Under the pieces are notes generated by a model. It was given only the letters and a program-made list of their open reading frames with translations, ran no database searches and was not told the origin of the DNA. The translations under genes were made by a program, and so were the position numbers. Below, piece by piece: positions 35,517-42,956 of a stretch of 64,000 bases of DNA (position 1 is the stretch's first letter; each line of letters starts with the position of its first letter). This stretch comes from CAKZQX01 sp034437035. GTDB lineage: Bacteria > Chloroflexota > Chloroflexia > Chloroflexales > Chloroflexaceae. The DNA lies in assembly GCA_034437035.1 (NCBI GenBank), contig DAOTUI010000090.1:8582-72581 (forward strand). The letters run 5' to 3'.

Positions 35517-35661
35517 TTATTTGAAAGGTATTGAGTCATGAGCAGTCTCCTTTCTGTTTCGCTCTATTGTACCGTTGTTTCGCCAGTACCAAACCTTCAG
35601 TTTCCGTGTACGCAGGCATCTGCTGCCATGAACCGGAATCAAGACCATCTTCCTTGTGAAG

Positions 35662-36837
35662 TTAGCGTGGCGTGCGATACGGCCCCAGATAACGCTGCAC
35701 CAGCCCCAGGTCAAACTCATGCTGCAGGCGCGTGCGGGCACCTTCGGCGGTGGCAGCCAGCGCGCGCCCCAGTTGCCGGCAGATTGTGTCGGCCAGGAAC
35801 TGCGGTAGTGGCTCCTGTACCGTGTTGACTCGCAACGCGCCCCGGAATGTTGCCAGCACCGCGCCTAGCGGCTCACGCGCAATCAGCGCGGCGGGGAGTT
35901 CCAGCCGATAGGCTGGGCCGGTTGCATCGGGCCGGTAGTAGAGCACATAGAGCTGCCCATAGCTATGCTCTATCGCCGTACGCCGCCGGCGGAAGTCGGG
36001 GAGCACCGGGTTGCGATAGCCGGTCAACAGATGAGGTCGGTCCTGACGAATCAGCGAAACCGGCAGCGAGTATTCGCCCGCGTTGAGTACACTTGTCCAG
36101 AGCGTCCGGTCGGTGATGGTGCCGCTGAGGTGGGGCGCCAGTGCCGCCACATCGTCGGCAGCGGTGGCCGACTTGGGATGCGCCACCACACGCCGGCACT
36201 CCAGCACCAGCCGCCAGTCCTCTTCCAGGAAGAATGTCTCGATCAGGGGGCGAAAGATGTTCCACCAGGCGGGCGGATTCCCGGCGCGATGGTCCTGCGC
36301 ATAACGCACCAGCAGCCGGTTGATCTCCAGCAGCACCGAGTAGAACGACCCATCGAGAACAAACAGGCCGCTGCTGGTGGCGCGAATCCGTTGTGCCAGC
36401 AGGTGCAGTTCCAGCACAGAGCGCAACCCGCCCAGGATACTCTCCAGTTCTTCCACGGGGGGCAGCAGTTGCACAATCACTTCCTGATCAGTGAGGGTGG
36501 CCTCCTCGACAGCGGCGGCGGCAATGGCAGCAAAGGTCGCGCCGGCAGCCGGCACGGTGGCATGCGCCCCATCAACCGCGCAGAGTCGCCGTGTGGGGCC
36601 ATCGGGTGCGGGACGGATGCGCCGGTCAAGCGCGGCCCGCAAGCGATCACGGTCATTCTCAAGCTGCTGGAGCGTGCTGCGGCAGGCCTCTGTACAGGCC
36701 GTAATCGCATCTAGGACGGCAGCGGGCAGGGCGGCAGTTCCGTATCCCGAAGTCCGTATCCCGAAGTCCGTATCCCGAAGTCCGTGGTCGGTAGTCGGTA
36801 TGCTGTTGTTGGCATCCTGGCGCTGGTTATCAGTCAT
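35662..36837 (-). CDS. NurA-domain nuclease-like protein
   Basis: The 391-residue product shows the NurA layout: a first acidic motif CAVDGA, about 90 residues later LFVLDGSF, then a long C-terminal part including a late conserved block (RREPLGAVL-like and AEGARTRLQHEF). NurA nucleases work with HerA-type ATPases in end resection in archaea; no HerA is in the window. The start MTDNQRQDANN at 36837 overlaps the stop of the four-helix-bundle gene by 8 bp (ATGACTGA), implying coupling. The first 45 residues are low in conservation and are encoded partly by three 14-bp direct repeats. Confidence 0.72.
   Translation of the reverse strand: MTDNQRQDANNSIPTTDHGLRDTDFGIRTSGYGTAALPAAVLDAITACTEACRSTLQQLENDRDRLRAALDRRIRPAPDGPTRRLCAVDGAHATVPAAGATFAAIAAAAVEEATLTDQEVIVQLLPPVEELESILGGLRSVLELHLLAQRIRATSSGLFVLDGSFYSVLLEINRLLVRYAQDHRAGNPPAWWNIFRPLIETFFLEEDWRLVLECRRVVAHPKSATAADDVAALAPHLSGTITDRTLWTSVLNAGEYSLPVSLIRQDRPHLLTGYRNPVLPDFRRRRTAIEHSYGQLYVLYYRPDATGPAYRLELPAALIAREPLGAVLATFRGALRVNTVQEPLPQFLADTICRQLGRALAATAEGARTRLQHEFDLGLVQRYLGPYRTPR
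36740..36781. repeat. Three tandem 14-bp repeats inside the NurA-like gene
   Basis: The unit CCGTATCCCGAAGT occurs three times in a row. Because 14 is not a multiple of 3, each unit is read in a different frame, which suggests that this N-terminal stretch expanded recently and is not under strong coding constraint. A similar motif (GTAATCCGTAGTCTGTATCCCGT) lies upstream of the oppD-like gene at 44930-44960. Confidence 0.85.
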
Positions 36838-37216
36838 CAGTATCCATCTCTGCATTGGTGACGTATTCAACGATCAACTCGCGAACTGTCTTTATGTCGG
36901 AATATGTTTGAATATTGCGCGAAAGTTTTACAATCATCGCCGCAATGTAATTTGCCTGGTCAATCAGTGGTGGTATGGCCGTCTGTTCACAATAATCTAA
37001 TCTCATTGCTATTTCGATAGCCGTCATCGTTTCATAGGTTGATCTAATTGCGATGTCGAGGAAGCGTTTAAACTCCTTCGGGCTCTCGCTGCCGGCTCCC
37101 TCGGCAATATTGAGTGGAATTGAGACTGCGGCCCGGCGGAGTTGACTGGTCAGGCCGAACTGCTCGTGCTGGGGAAATCTGTGCGTGAGCCGGTACACAT
37201 CCGTTACCGGATCCAT
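36830..37216 (-). CDS. Four-helix-bundle protein (23S rRNA IVP / S23-like family)
   Basis: This 128-residue protein matches the family also found inside 23S rRNA intervening sequences: VYRLTHRFPQHEQFGLTSQLRRAAVSIPLNIAEGA is its conserved core in two pieces, followed by GSESPKEFKRFLDIA and a helical C-terminus. It folds as a four-helix bundle and is thought to bind nucleic acid or protein partners. Here it is not inside an rRNA gene. It sits between translin and the NurA-like gene and is translationally coupled to the latter. Confidence 0.88.
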   Translation of the reverse strand: MDPVTDVYRLTHRFPQHEQFGLTSQLRRAAVSIPLNIAEGAGSESPKEFKRFLDIAIRSTYETMTAIEIAMRLDYCEQTAIPPLIDQANYIAAMIVKLSRNIQTYSDIKTVRELIVEYVTNAEMDTDD

Positions 37217-37307
37217 GGCTTGCTGTCATACGCGGAGATCGCGAAACTTGTGGGCCATGTTTTCATTTCCCCTTGACTTACAAAAACCACAGGCTACGGA
37301 GTACAGG

Positions 37308-37940
37308 CTACGGACTTCCGAGCCTCGCCTCAAACGCTGCCAGTGCCTCTGTCAACCGCTCTTGCCGGATTGCCGCTGTCATATCGCCACGGGTGCGTTC
37401 AAGCACGGCCCGTAGCGCATCGGTGGTGCGCCGGAGCCCGCCCGTAACCGCTTCCGGGAAGTCCACCGTAACCAGCATGCTGTAGACATCGTCCATAATC
37501 GTCAGCAACTCTTCCCCGCGCGTCACCTCACCCCGGCGCAGTCCATCCAGGATGGCGCGCCGCAGTTCGCTGGCGGCTTCCGCCAGCCCGTTGAGGTAGG
37601 CGGCCGGTTCAATCTGCAATTCGCTAACTGACGGTGGTGTGCCCCCGGTCAGAAAGGCATAGACCAGCGAGGCCTCGGCATACTCCTTGAGGGCGTCCTG
37701 GGTGTAGCCGGCCGTCAGCAACCCCGGCTGGTCGGCAACCCCGGCGCGCAGGTTGCCGACGATGGTGCCGGCCTGCTCCAGCATCTGCGCGGCTTCATCG
37801 AACTGCTTGCGGTGGGCCGCGCGAATCGTATTGGCACACTGGCGCACCAGCGCGCGCGAAGTGGTTAGTGCCTGTTCGCGCGCCGCGTGACTGGTCTCGA
37901 ACTGCGCGACACACTCGGTCACGAGAGGTTCGATTGTCAT
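37308..37940 (-). CDS. Translin-family protein
   Basis: The ATG at 37940 follows AGGAAAC and gives 210 residues. The all-helical protein ends with the translin/TRAX signature: VDFPEAVTGGLRRTTDALR followed by LERTRGDMT, plus an acidic helix EELLTIMDDVYSML that in TRAX-like enzymes supplies metal ligands. Translins bind single-stranded RNA/DNA, and archaeal and bacterial members can be RNases. It heads a minus-strand unit with the four-helix-bundle and NurA-like genes. Confidence 0.85.
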   Translation of the reverse strand: MTIEPLVTECVAQFETSHAAREQALTTSRALVRQCANTIRAAHRKQFDEAAQMLEQAGTIVGNLRAGVADQPGLLTAGYTQDALKEYAEASLVYAFLTGGTPPSVSELQIEPAAYLNGLAEAASELRRAILDGLRRGEVTRGEELLTIMDDVYSMLVTVDFPEAVTGGLRRTTDALRAVLERTRGDMTAAIRQERLTEALAAFEARLGSP

Positions 37941-37957
37941 GATGTTTCCTTTTATAA

Positions 37958-38153
37958 CAGGAGTTACGCGGTCAATTCCAAACCAGGCGTTTGCCTGGAT
38001 GAACGGCTCGATTCGCCTGCGGCAGCATGGTACTCTTTTTATCTTTTTCACGAACATGTGGCTCACAGAGCCACATGTTCGTGAAAAAGGATAGACTCGT
38101 CCGCCCTACCGGAGGCGACATTCCCTTTTGGATCAGTGACCGCATAACTCCTG
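37958..38153 (-). repeat. Nested-palindrome element, copy D (inverted orientation)
   Basis: The 196-bp unit has ends CAGGAGTTACGCGGTC and GACCGCATAACTCCTG. It carries a side hairpin CCAGGC-GTTT-GCCTGG, inner arms with GCGGCAGCATGGTAC first, and a perfect 22-bp central hairpin at 38043-38089 with loop ACA. TTTATAA flanks both ends (37951-37957 and 38154-38160). It sits between the translin start and its promoter, so it would be part of the 5' leader. Confidence 0.9.
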
Positions 38154-38193
38154 TTTATAAGAGCGTTCTGGACATAAATAGCACTATGCTGAG

Positions 38194-38202
38194 ATTATAG
38201 CA
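38194..38202 (-). promoter_or_regulatory. Extended -10 promoter (TGCTATAAT) for the translin operon
   Basis: The minus strand reads TGCTATAAT about 250 bp upstream of the translin start, with element D in between. Confidence 0.5.
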
Positions 38203-38313
38203 TGATTGTGCATATACCCTGCCGCTCTGGATGGTGGTGTCCGTGCTGCTGTATGGGAACAGTTTCAAAATTCCTCTGGACAGATCTGGGGAGAATGTAG
38301 TATATTCTCAACT

Positions 38314-39048
38314 ATGATGAAAAAACAAACAGACACAGAGCCAATGCGCATCCTGGTTATCGCCGCCCACCCGGATGATATTGAGTTTGGTACGGCCGGT
38401 AGTGTGGCCCGCTGGATCAATGAAGGTGCTCACGTAACGTACTGTGTGGTGACGGATGGTTCTGCCGGGAGTAATGCGCCCGGCGTTGACCTGGTGGCAC
38501 TGACGCTGCAGCGACGTGAGGAACAACTGGCGGCAGCGGCGGCTGTTGGTGTGCAAGATGTACGGTTTATGGGGTATGCCGACGGCGTGCTTCAGCCGAC
38601 GCTGGAGTTGCGCCGCGACCTGACCCGGCTGATCCGCGAGATCCGGCCCTATCGTGTGGTCTGTCAGGATCCGACGACGGTGCTTGTGGGCGATGGCTAC
38701 ATCAACCACCCGGATCATCGTGCGGCGGGGGAAGCAGCGATCTACGCGGTCTTTCCCAGTGCGGAAACACGCCCGACCTTCCCCGAGTTGCTGGCTGAAG
38801 GCTACGAGCCGCATCATGTCTCGGAGGTATATTTGAACCTGACGCTGCATCCTACGCTCAAGGTTGATATATCGGACACGCTGGAACGCAAAATCAGCGC
38901 GCTTCTCTGTCATAAATCACAGGTCAGCCCCGAATCGGCTGACTGGATTCGGCAACGCAACGCGGAAACCGGTGCGGAAGAGGGGTACGCCTTTGCCGAG
39001 GCGTTTCGCGTGATGCGGTTTGTGCGCGAAGAGGAAGCGGAAGCCTGA
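38314..39048 (+). CDS. PIG-L/LmbE-family deacetylase
   Basis: The family hydrolyses N-acetyl groups from GlcNAc-containing substrates, for example in mycothiol, bacillithiol or glycolipid routes. The zinc motif AHPDDIEFG and the second HPDHRAAG motif are both present, with FMGYADG and VVCQDP in between. At 244 residues it is of normal length. The start is uncertain: ATGATG at 38314 has no good Shine-Dalgarno, and MRILVIAAHPDD at 38344 is an alternative. The substrate cannot be named; no thiol-synthesis genes are nearby. Confidence 0.88.
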   Translation: MMKKQTDTEPMRILVIAAHPDDIEFGTAGSVARWINEGAHVTYCVVTDGSAGSNAPGVDLVALTLQRREEQLAAAAAVGVQDVRFMGYADGVLQPTLELRRDLTRLIREIRPYRVVCQDPTTVLVGDGYINHPDHRAAGEAAIYAVFPSAETRPTFPELLAEGYEPHHVSEVYLNLTLHPTLKVDISDTLERKISALLCHKSQVSPESADWIRQRNAETGAEEGYAFAEAFRVMRFVREEEAEA

Positions 39049-39061
39049 GCAGGTTGAGCAA

Positions 39062-39150
39062 CACGCGTTACGCGGTGGGTGATCAAATCATTTCTTTTGC
39101 ACAAAAAATTCACTGTGTGATTTTTTTGTGCAAAAGATCAAATGTGAGCA
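39062..39150. repeat. Nested-palindrome element, truncated copy E
   Basis: Only the left end (CACGCGTTACGCGGTGGG) and the central hairpin remain. Two 20-nt arms (39094-39113 and 39117-39136, CTTTTGCACAAAA...) pair at 19 of 20 positions around loop TGT. The inner CGCCTCCGGCAG arms and the right end are missing. It follows the deacetylase stop by about 15 bp. Confidence 0.75.
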
Positions 39151-39293
39151 TATGCAAGATGCAGCATGTTGCGCCCCTACTCCTCCCTCTCCTATGCCCC
39201 TACGCATTTATCGCCGGCACTATCCTTGCTGACTTCATCACCGGATAATTCCGAGTAGTTCAATAATAGCTCATTATAGTGATGGAGTTGCTC

Positions 39294-41486
39294 ATGCGTC
39301 TACAAACCAGTACCCTGCGCAGAACCGGGTCGCTGTTCAATCGTTATCGCTTCGGTTGTATCGCTCTCCTTGCCGGCATGCTGCCGGCACTTGTTATCGC
39401 GCCTGTACCCCTCCAGGCGCAGTCATCTTCCCCGGAAGGCCAGGAACAGGAAGAGGAGGGCGCGACTGGTAACGGGGCAAGTATGTACAACGAGGCCTAC
39501 TATGTGCTGGACGAGTTGAATGCGGGTCTCGCTGCGCCCGAGGGTCTGGTCAACCGCCAGACGCCGCAGGCCGCCCTGGAATATTTTTTGATTAACAGCC
39601 AGAATGGCAACTTTATGGCGGCGGCGCACGCCCTCAACCTGAACATGTTTCCGGACCAGAACCAGGCCGCGCGCGCCCCGGTCCTGGTGCAGCAACTGGA
39701 TTACATTCTTAATCAGAAGCAATTGATCAACTGGGCGACCATTTCGGATCGCCCCGATGGTCAGGGTGTGGTGACACCGGGACAGGGTAGCGGCTCGACT
39801 GGCCCGCAGCGTAGTCTGCTGCTGGGTAGCCTGCGCCTTGACGGGCGGGATATCGCTATCCGGTTGCAGCGCGTGAAAGTTGGCAATGCCGAGCCGGTCT
39901 GGGTATTTTCTGCCAACACCATCGAGAATATCCCGGCCCTCTACCAGCAATTTGGGCCGGGTGTGCTGGATCGGATTATGCCTGCCTGGGCCAAAGTGGA
40001 ACTTCCCGGCAATGTTCCGCTGTGGGAGTGGCTGGTGTTGTTGGGGCTGCTGCTGGTAGGGCTGATTGTGGGCTGGATGGTGCGCAATCTGGTAGGTTAT
40101 GGCGTTGGGGCGCGCTGGTTTGCGAAAAAAGTCCTCAGTCGTAAGTTAGACTATTCCGAGAGTAGCTGGCTACGCGGCCTCTCGGATGATATTGCCAATC
40201 CGATTGCCCTGGTTGCAGGTCTTCTCGTGTTCTCGCTTCTGTCGCAGGCACTACTGACCCTGACCGGGCCGTTTGCCAGTACCTTTAATATTCTCACCAC
40301 CGTTCTTATCATCATCGCCGTTACCTGGCTGGGGATGCGGGTGATTACCTACTTCTCCGACTATATCGGTCACGGGTATGCGCAGCGCCTGGGGAGCGAC
40401 GATGAGACGGAGCAGCGCAAACTCCTGACATATATTGCCGTCGCGCGCTGGGTGCTGATCCTGATAGCGCTGTTTATCGGCGCCGGCATTATTTTGAGCC
40501 AGTTCAGTTCGCTACGCCAGATCGGGATGTCGCTGCTGGCTTCCGCCGGCGTGATTGGTATTATTGTCGGTTTTGCGGCGCGTAACGTGCTGGGGAATGT
40601 CATTGCCGGGCTACAGATTGCGATCACCCAGCCGGTGCGCATCGGCGATAATGTGCTGTTTGAGGGGCAGTGGGGCTATATCGAGGCGATTACTTACACC
40701 TACCTGACCATCCAGACCTGGGATAAACGCCGGGTGATTGTTCCGCTTAACTATTTTACGATGCATCCGGTTGAGAACTGGTCGAAGACCAGCTCGCATA
40801 TGATCAAGCCAATCTATCTCTATGTGGATTATACGATAGACGTTGAGCAGATCCGCCAGAAGTTTGACGAACTGCTGCGCAACGCCGAGAAGTGGGACGA
40901 GGAAACGGAACCGAGCGTACAGGTTACCGGCTTTACCGATGAGACACTCGAGGTGCGGGCGCTCTGTAGTGCGAAAGAGCCGACGGCAGCCTGGAATCTG
41001 CACTGCCGGCTCCGCGAAGATCTAACAGCGTATGTGCGTGATCTCGAAGGTGGCCGTTACCTGCCGCGCCGGCGTCTGGTATGGGAAAACGACCGACCGG
41101 GACAGCAGAACGGGCATGTACGCGAGGAAGAGCATGCGCAGCAGCCTGCACAGTTCACCGGCAATGATCAGGAACAGCACAACGGCAAAGAAGAGGCAGC
41201 ACGCCGGCAGCAGAGCGATGATGATGGTGAAGAGATGACCATGCCACCGCGTGGGGGTAAGCAGGCCGCCGAAGAGCGCCCACCGAACGGCGAGGAAGAG
41301 CAGCAGAAGCCTCGTCGCCGTGGAGGTAAGTCGGAGGCCGGACAACGCCCACCGAACGGCGAGGAAGAGCAGCAGCAGAAAAAGCCTCGTCACCGCGATG
41401 AAGAGGAGCAGCAAAACGCTGATCAGGCGCAGGAGGAGACATTGCTGCACCGCCTGATCCAGCAGGAAAATGAGCGGCATCGGTAA
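39294..41486 (+). CDS. MscS-family mechanosensitive channel with long charged tail
   Basis: The ATG at 39294 follows GGAG by 7 nt and gives 730 residues. A Sec-type signal (CIALLAGMLPALVIAPVPLQA) precedes an extracytoplasmic N-terminal domain (about 45-240). Membrane helices follow, and then the MscS pore helix and beta domain: GIIVGFAARNVLGNVIAGLQ, PVRIGDNVLFEGQWGYIE and VPLNYF..HPVENWS. The last 130 residues are very polar, with a duplicated RPPNGEEEQQ segment. It should open under membrane tension and release solutes. A strong bidirectional terminator follows. Confidence 0.93.
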   Translation: MRLQTSTLRRTGSLFNRYRFGCIALLAGMLPALVIAPVPLQAQSSSPEGQEQEEEGATGNGASMYNEAYYVLDELNAGLAAPEGLVNRQTPQAALEYFLINSQNGNFMAAAHALNLNMFPDQNQAARAPVLVQQLDYILNQKQLINWATISDRPDGQGVVTPGQGSGSTGPQRSLLLGSLRLDGRDIAIRLQRVKVGNAEPVWVFSANTIENIPALYQQFGPGVLDRIMPAWAKVELPGNVPLWEWLVLLGLLLVGLIVGWMVRNLVGYGVGARWFAKKVLSRKLDYSESSWLRGLSDDIANPIALVAGLLVFSLLSQALLTLTGPFASTFNILTTVLIIIAVTWLGMRVITYFSDYIGHGYAQRLGSDDETEQRKLLTYIAVARWVLILIALFIGAGIILSQFSSLRQIGMSLLASAGVIGIIVGFAARNVLGNVIAGLQIAITQPVRIGDNVLFEGQWGYIEAITYTYLTIQTWDKRRVIVPLNYFTMHPVENWSKTSSHMIKPIYLYVDYTIDVEQIRQKFDELLRNAEKWDEETEPSVQVTGFTDETLEVRALCSAKEPTAAWNLHCRLREDLTAYVRDLEGGRYLPRRRLVWENDRPGQQNGHVREEEHAQQPAQFTGNDQEQHNGKEEAARRQQSDDDGEEMTMPPRGGKQAAEERPPNGEEEQQKPRRRGGKSEAGQRPPNGEEEQQQKKPRHRDEEEQQNADQAQEETLLHRLIQQENERHR

Positions 41487-41502
41487 CGCGGTGCTCCCAC
41501 GC

Positions 41503-41547
41503 AAAACGGGCGTTCCGGCAAGGTTAGACTGCTGGAACGCCCGTTTT
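41503..41547. terminator. Bidirectional terminator between mscS and hydrolase genes
   Basis: AAAACGGGCGTTCC, a 17-nt loop and GGAACGCCCGTTTT form a perfect 14-bp stem with A and T runs on the proper sides, between two convergent genes. Confidence 0.88.
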
Positions 41548-41565
41548 CAATTCTATCACGATTTA

Positions 41566-42054
41566 TCACGCGGCGCGCAGTAGTGTTTGCCAGTCGATGC
41601 TCTGGACGGTCGCACGCAGCATGTGATTATCATCCACAACATGAAATGTCAGGTTGGAAAAGACCTGCTCGGCGAGTGCGCGGGTTGGCTCCAGCGGAAT
41701 AACCGTATCTCCGCGTCCATGGTAGGCCACAACCGGGACGGCAACTGGTGCAGGCGGAGCATCGGCAAACTGGGGCCGCGTCAGTGCCGGAGCCAGCAGC
41801 ACCAGTTTACGCACCTGCTGCGGGTGCCGGCACGCGAAGAGCGCGCCCATCAGCCCGCCAAAGCTGGATCCGACAATAATCCAGGCCGGACGCTCTGTCA
41901 TGATCGGCGCCAGTTGTTCCATCCGCTCCTCCAGCGCACCATGAAAGTCCGGGGTCAGCATAGCGGGAAAGATACTGCGCAGTAGTTTTGCCTTGAAGCC
42001 ATGCCCGCTACTCTCCAAACCATGCAGGAAAATGCGGCCAACTACGTCACTCAT
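41566..42054 (-). CDS. YqiA-like alpha/beta hydrolase
   Basis: This 162-residue protein is a compact alpha/beta hydrolase: FLHGLESSGHGFKA near the N-terminus, nucleophile in VGSSFGGLMG (first serine pair), acid in YHGRGDTVIP and histidine in VVDDNHML. The short length and opening HGLESS resemble YqiA-type esterases. The substrate is unknown. It is 44 bp downstream of the zinc-ribbon gene and probably co-transcribed. Confidence 0.85.
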   Translation of the reverse strand: MSDVVGRIFLHGLESSGHGFKAKLLRSIFPAMLTPDFHGALEERMEQLAPIMTERPAWIIVGSSFGGLMGALFACRHPQQVRKLVLLAPALTRPQFADAPPAPVAVPVVAYHGRGDTVIPLEPTRALAEQVFSNLTFHVVDDNHMLRATVQSIDWQTLLRAA

Positions 42055-42097
42055 GGACTGCTCCTTCCGATGTAGGGGTCTCGGATCAGCGCCGGTT

Positions 42098-42361
42098 TTA
42101 GCTATCGGGAAGTCCGAGCGGGGCTTCGTCGTTGGAGATCAGGCTACCACGCGGGGCCGCCTGTTTTTCCTGTTGATGGTCAGCCAGTTCAAAACTCTGC
42201 GGCGCATAGAGGTCAATGTGTCCGCATGCCACACACACCTGCGCCGAAACCGGCAATGCCTGGCTGCCTGCCGGACCGCTTACGGTTATTTCCCCCATTG
42301 GTGTAAGCAGCTTTGCCGTCCGGGTCTCGTTGCCACACTTGTTACACTGGATCGAAGACAT
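42098..42361 (-). CDS. Small zinc-ribbon protein
   Basis: The ATG at 42361 follows GGAG and gives 87 residues. Two CxxC pairs (CNKCG near the N-terminus and CVACGHIDLYAP about 33 residues later) make a zinc ribbon around a beta-rich core. The C-terminus (SFELADHQQEK) is polar. Function is unknown. It precedes the hydrolase gene in the same direction. Confidence 0.78.
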   Translation of the reverse strand: MSSIQCNKCGNETRTAKLLTPMGEITVSGPAGSQALPVSAQVCVACGHIDLYAPQSFELADHQQEKQAAPRGSLISNDEAPLGLPDS

Positions 42362-42470
42362 TGGCCCGCTCCTTCTCTTGCTGCTGATTGCTAAACATAA
42401 CATATCATACTTGCAGATCATGTGCCAGTGTGCAGTCTGGAGTGCGGCAGCGTAGCTGCCGCGTCATTTA

Positions 42471-42656
42471 CACAACGTACGCGGTGTGGACTGTTGCAGT
42501 CTGGTGCCTGGCCCGAAGGCTAGTTTCGCCTGCGGCAGCATGGTACTATTTCTATCTTTTTGAAAAAAATGTGGCGCTCCGAGCCACATTTTTTCAAAAA
42601 ACCTGTTCTATTCCGCCCGTCCGGAGGCAACATTCTCTTACGATTTCATAATCGTG
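42471..42656 (-). repeat. Nested-palindrome element, copy F (inverted orientation)
   Basis: The unit of about 186 bp has a diverged right end, inner arm CGCCTGCGGCAGCATGGTAC on the left and CCGTCCGGAGGC on the right. The central hairpin (about 42557-42600) has an 18-bp stem with one bulged A (TTTTTGAAAAAA...GTGGC against GCCAC...). The left flank is TCATTTA; no clear copy of it follows on the right. Confidence 0.78.
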
Positions 42657-42672
42657 TAATGCATGTAATTTA

Positions 42673-42940
42673 CACGATTTACGCGGTCGGTTCCGAACCA
42701 GGTGTTCACCTGGATAAACGGCCCGATTCGCCTCCGGCAGGCCGGAGGATTTCTTCTTTTTGATAAACATGTTGCACAAAGTGCAACATGTTTGTGAAAA
42801 AGAATGGGATTTTCCGCCCTGCCGGAGGCGATATCTCCTGCCAAACGCGGGATCGCCTGATACATGGCAGTACCTGCAGTTTCGTGCTTTTCGCTCATTT
42901 CGTGTTGTTCGTGGTCCAGATGCCCACCGCATAAGTTGTG
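42673..42940 (+). repeat. Nested-palindrome element, copy G
   Basis: This 268-bp copy has ends CACGATTTACGCGG and CCGCATAAGTTGTG. Both inner arms are of the CGGCAGG type (CGCCTCCGGCAGG and CCTGCCGGAGGCG, perfectly complementary), so the copy looks like a hybrid of two left halves. The central 22-bp hairpin is at 42756-42802 (two mismatches, loop AAA). About 70 bp of extra sequence lies before the right end. Side hairpin CCAGGTG-TT-CACCTGG is a compensated variant of that in D and M. Confidence 0.82.
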
Positions 42941-42956
42941 TCATGTAGTGCGGCGG

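Larger units (their letters stand above)
35101..35532. repeat. 16-bp perfect inverted repeat enclosing elements B and C
   Basis: AATACCTTTCAAATAA at 35101-35116 is matched by its exact complement at 35517-35532. With a few mismatches the similarity extends to the CATGAG/CTCATGA of the antitoxin start, so the antitoxin leader has been copied in inverted form on the far side of the two repeat elements. The rightward copy runs into a 96-codon frame (35538-35828) without family resemblance, which I do not call. Confidence 0.8.

Noticed and set aside
35965..36714. 249-codon open frame antisense to the NurA-like gene
   Set aside because: It is opposite a frame with clear NurA motifs, and its translation shows no family pattern.
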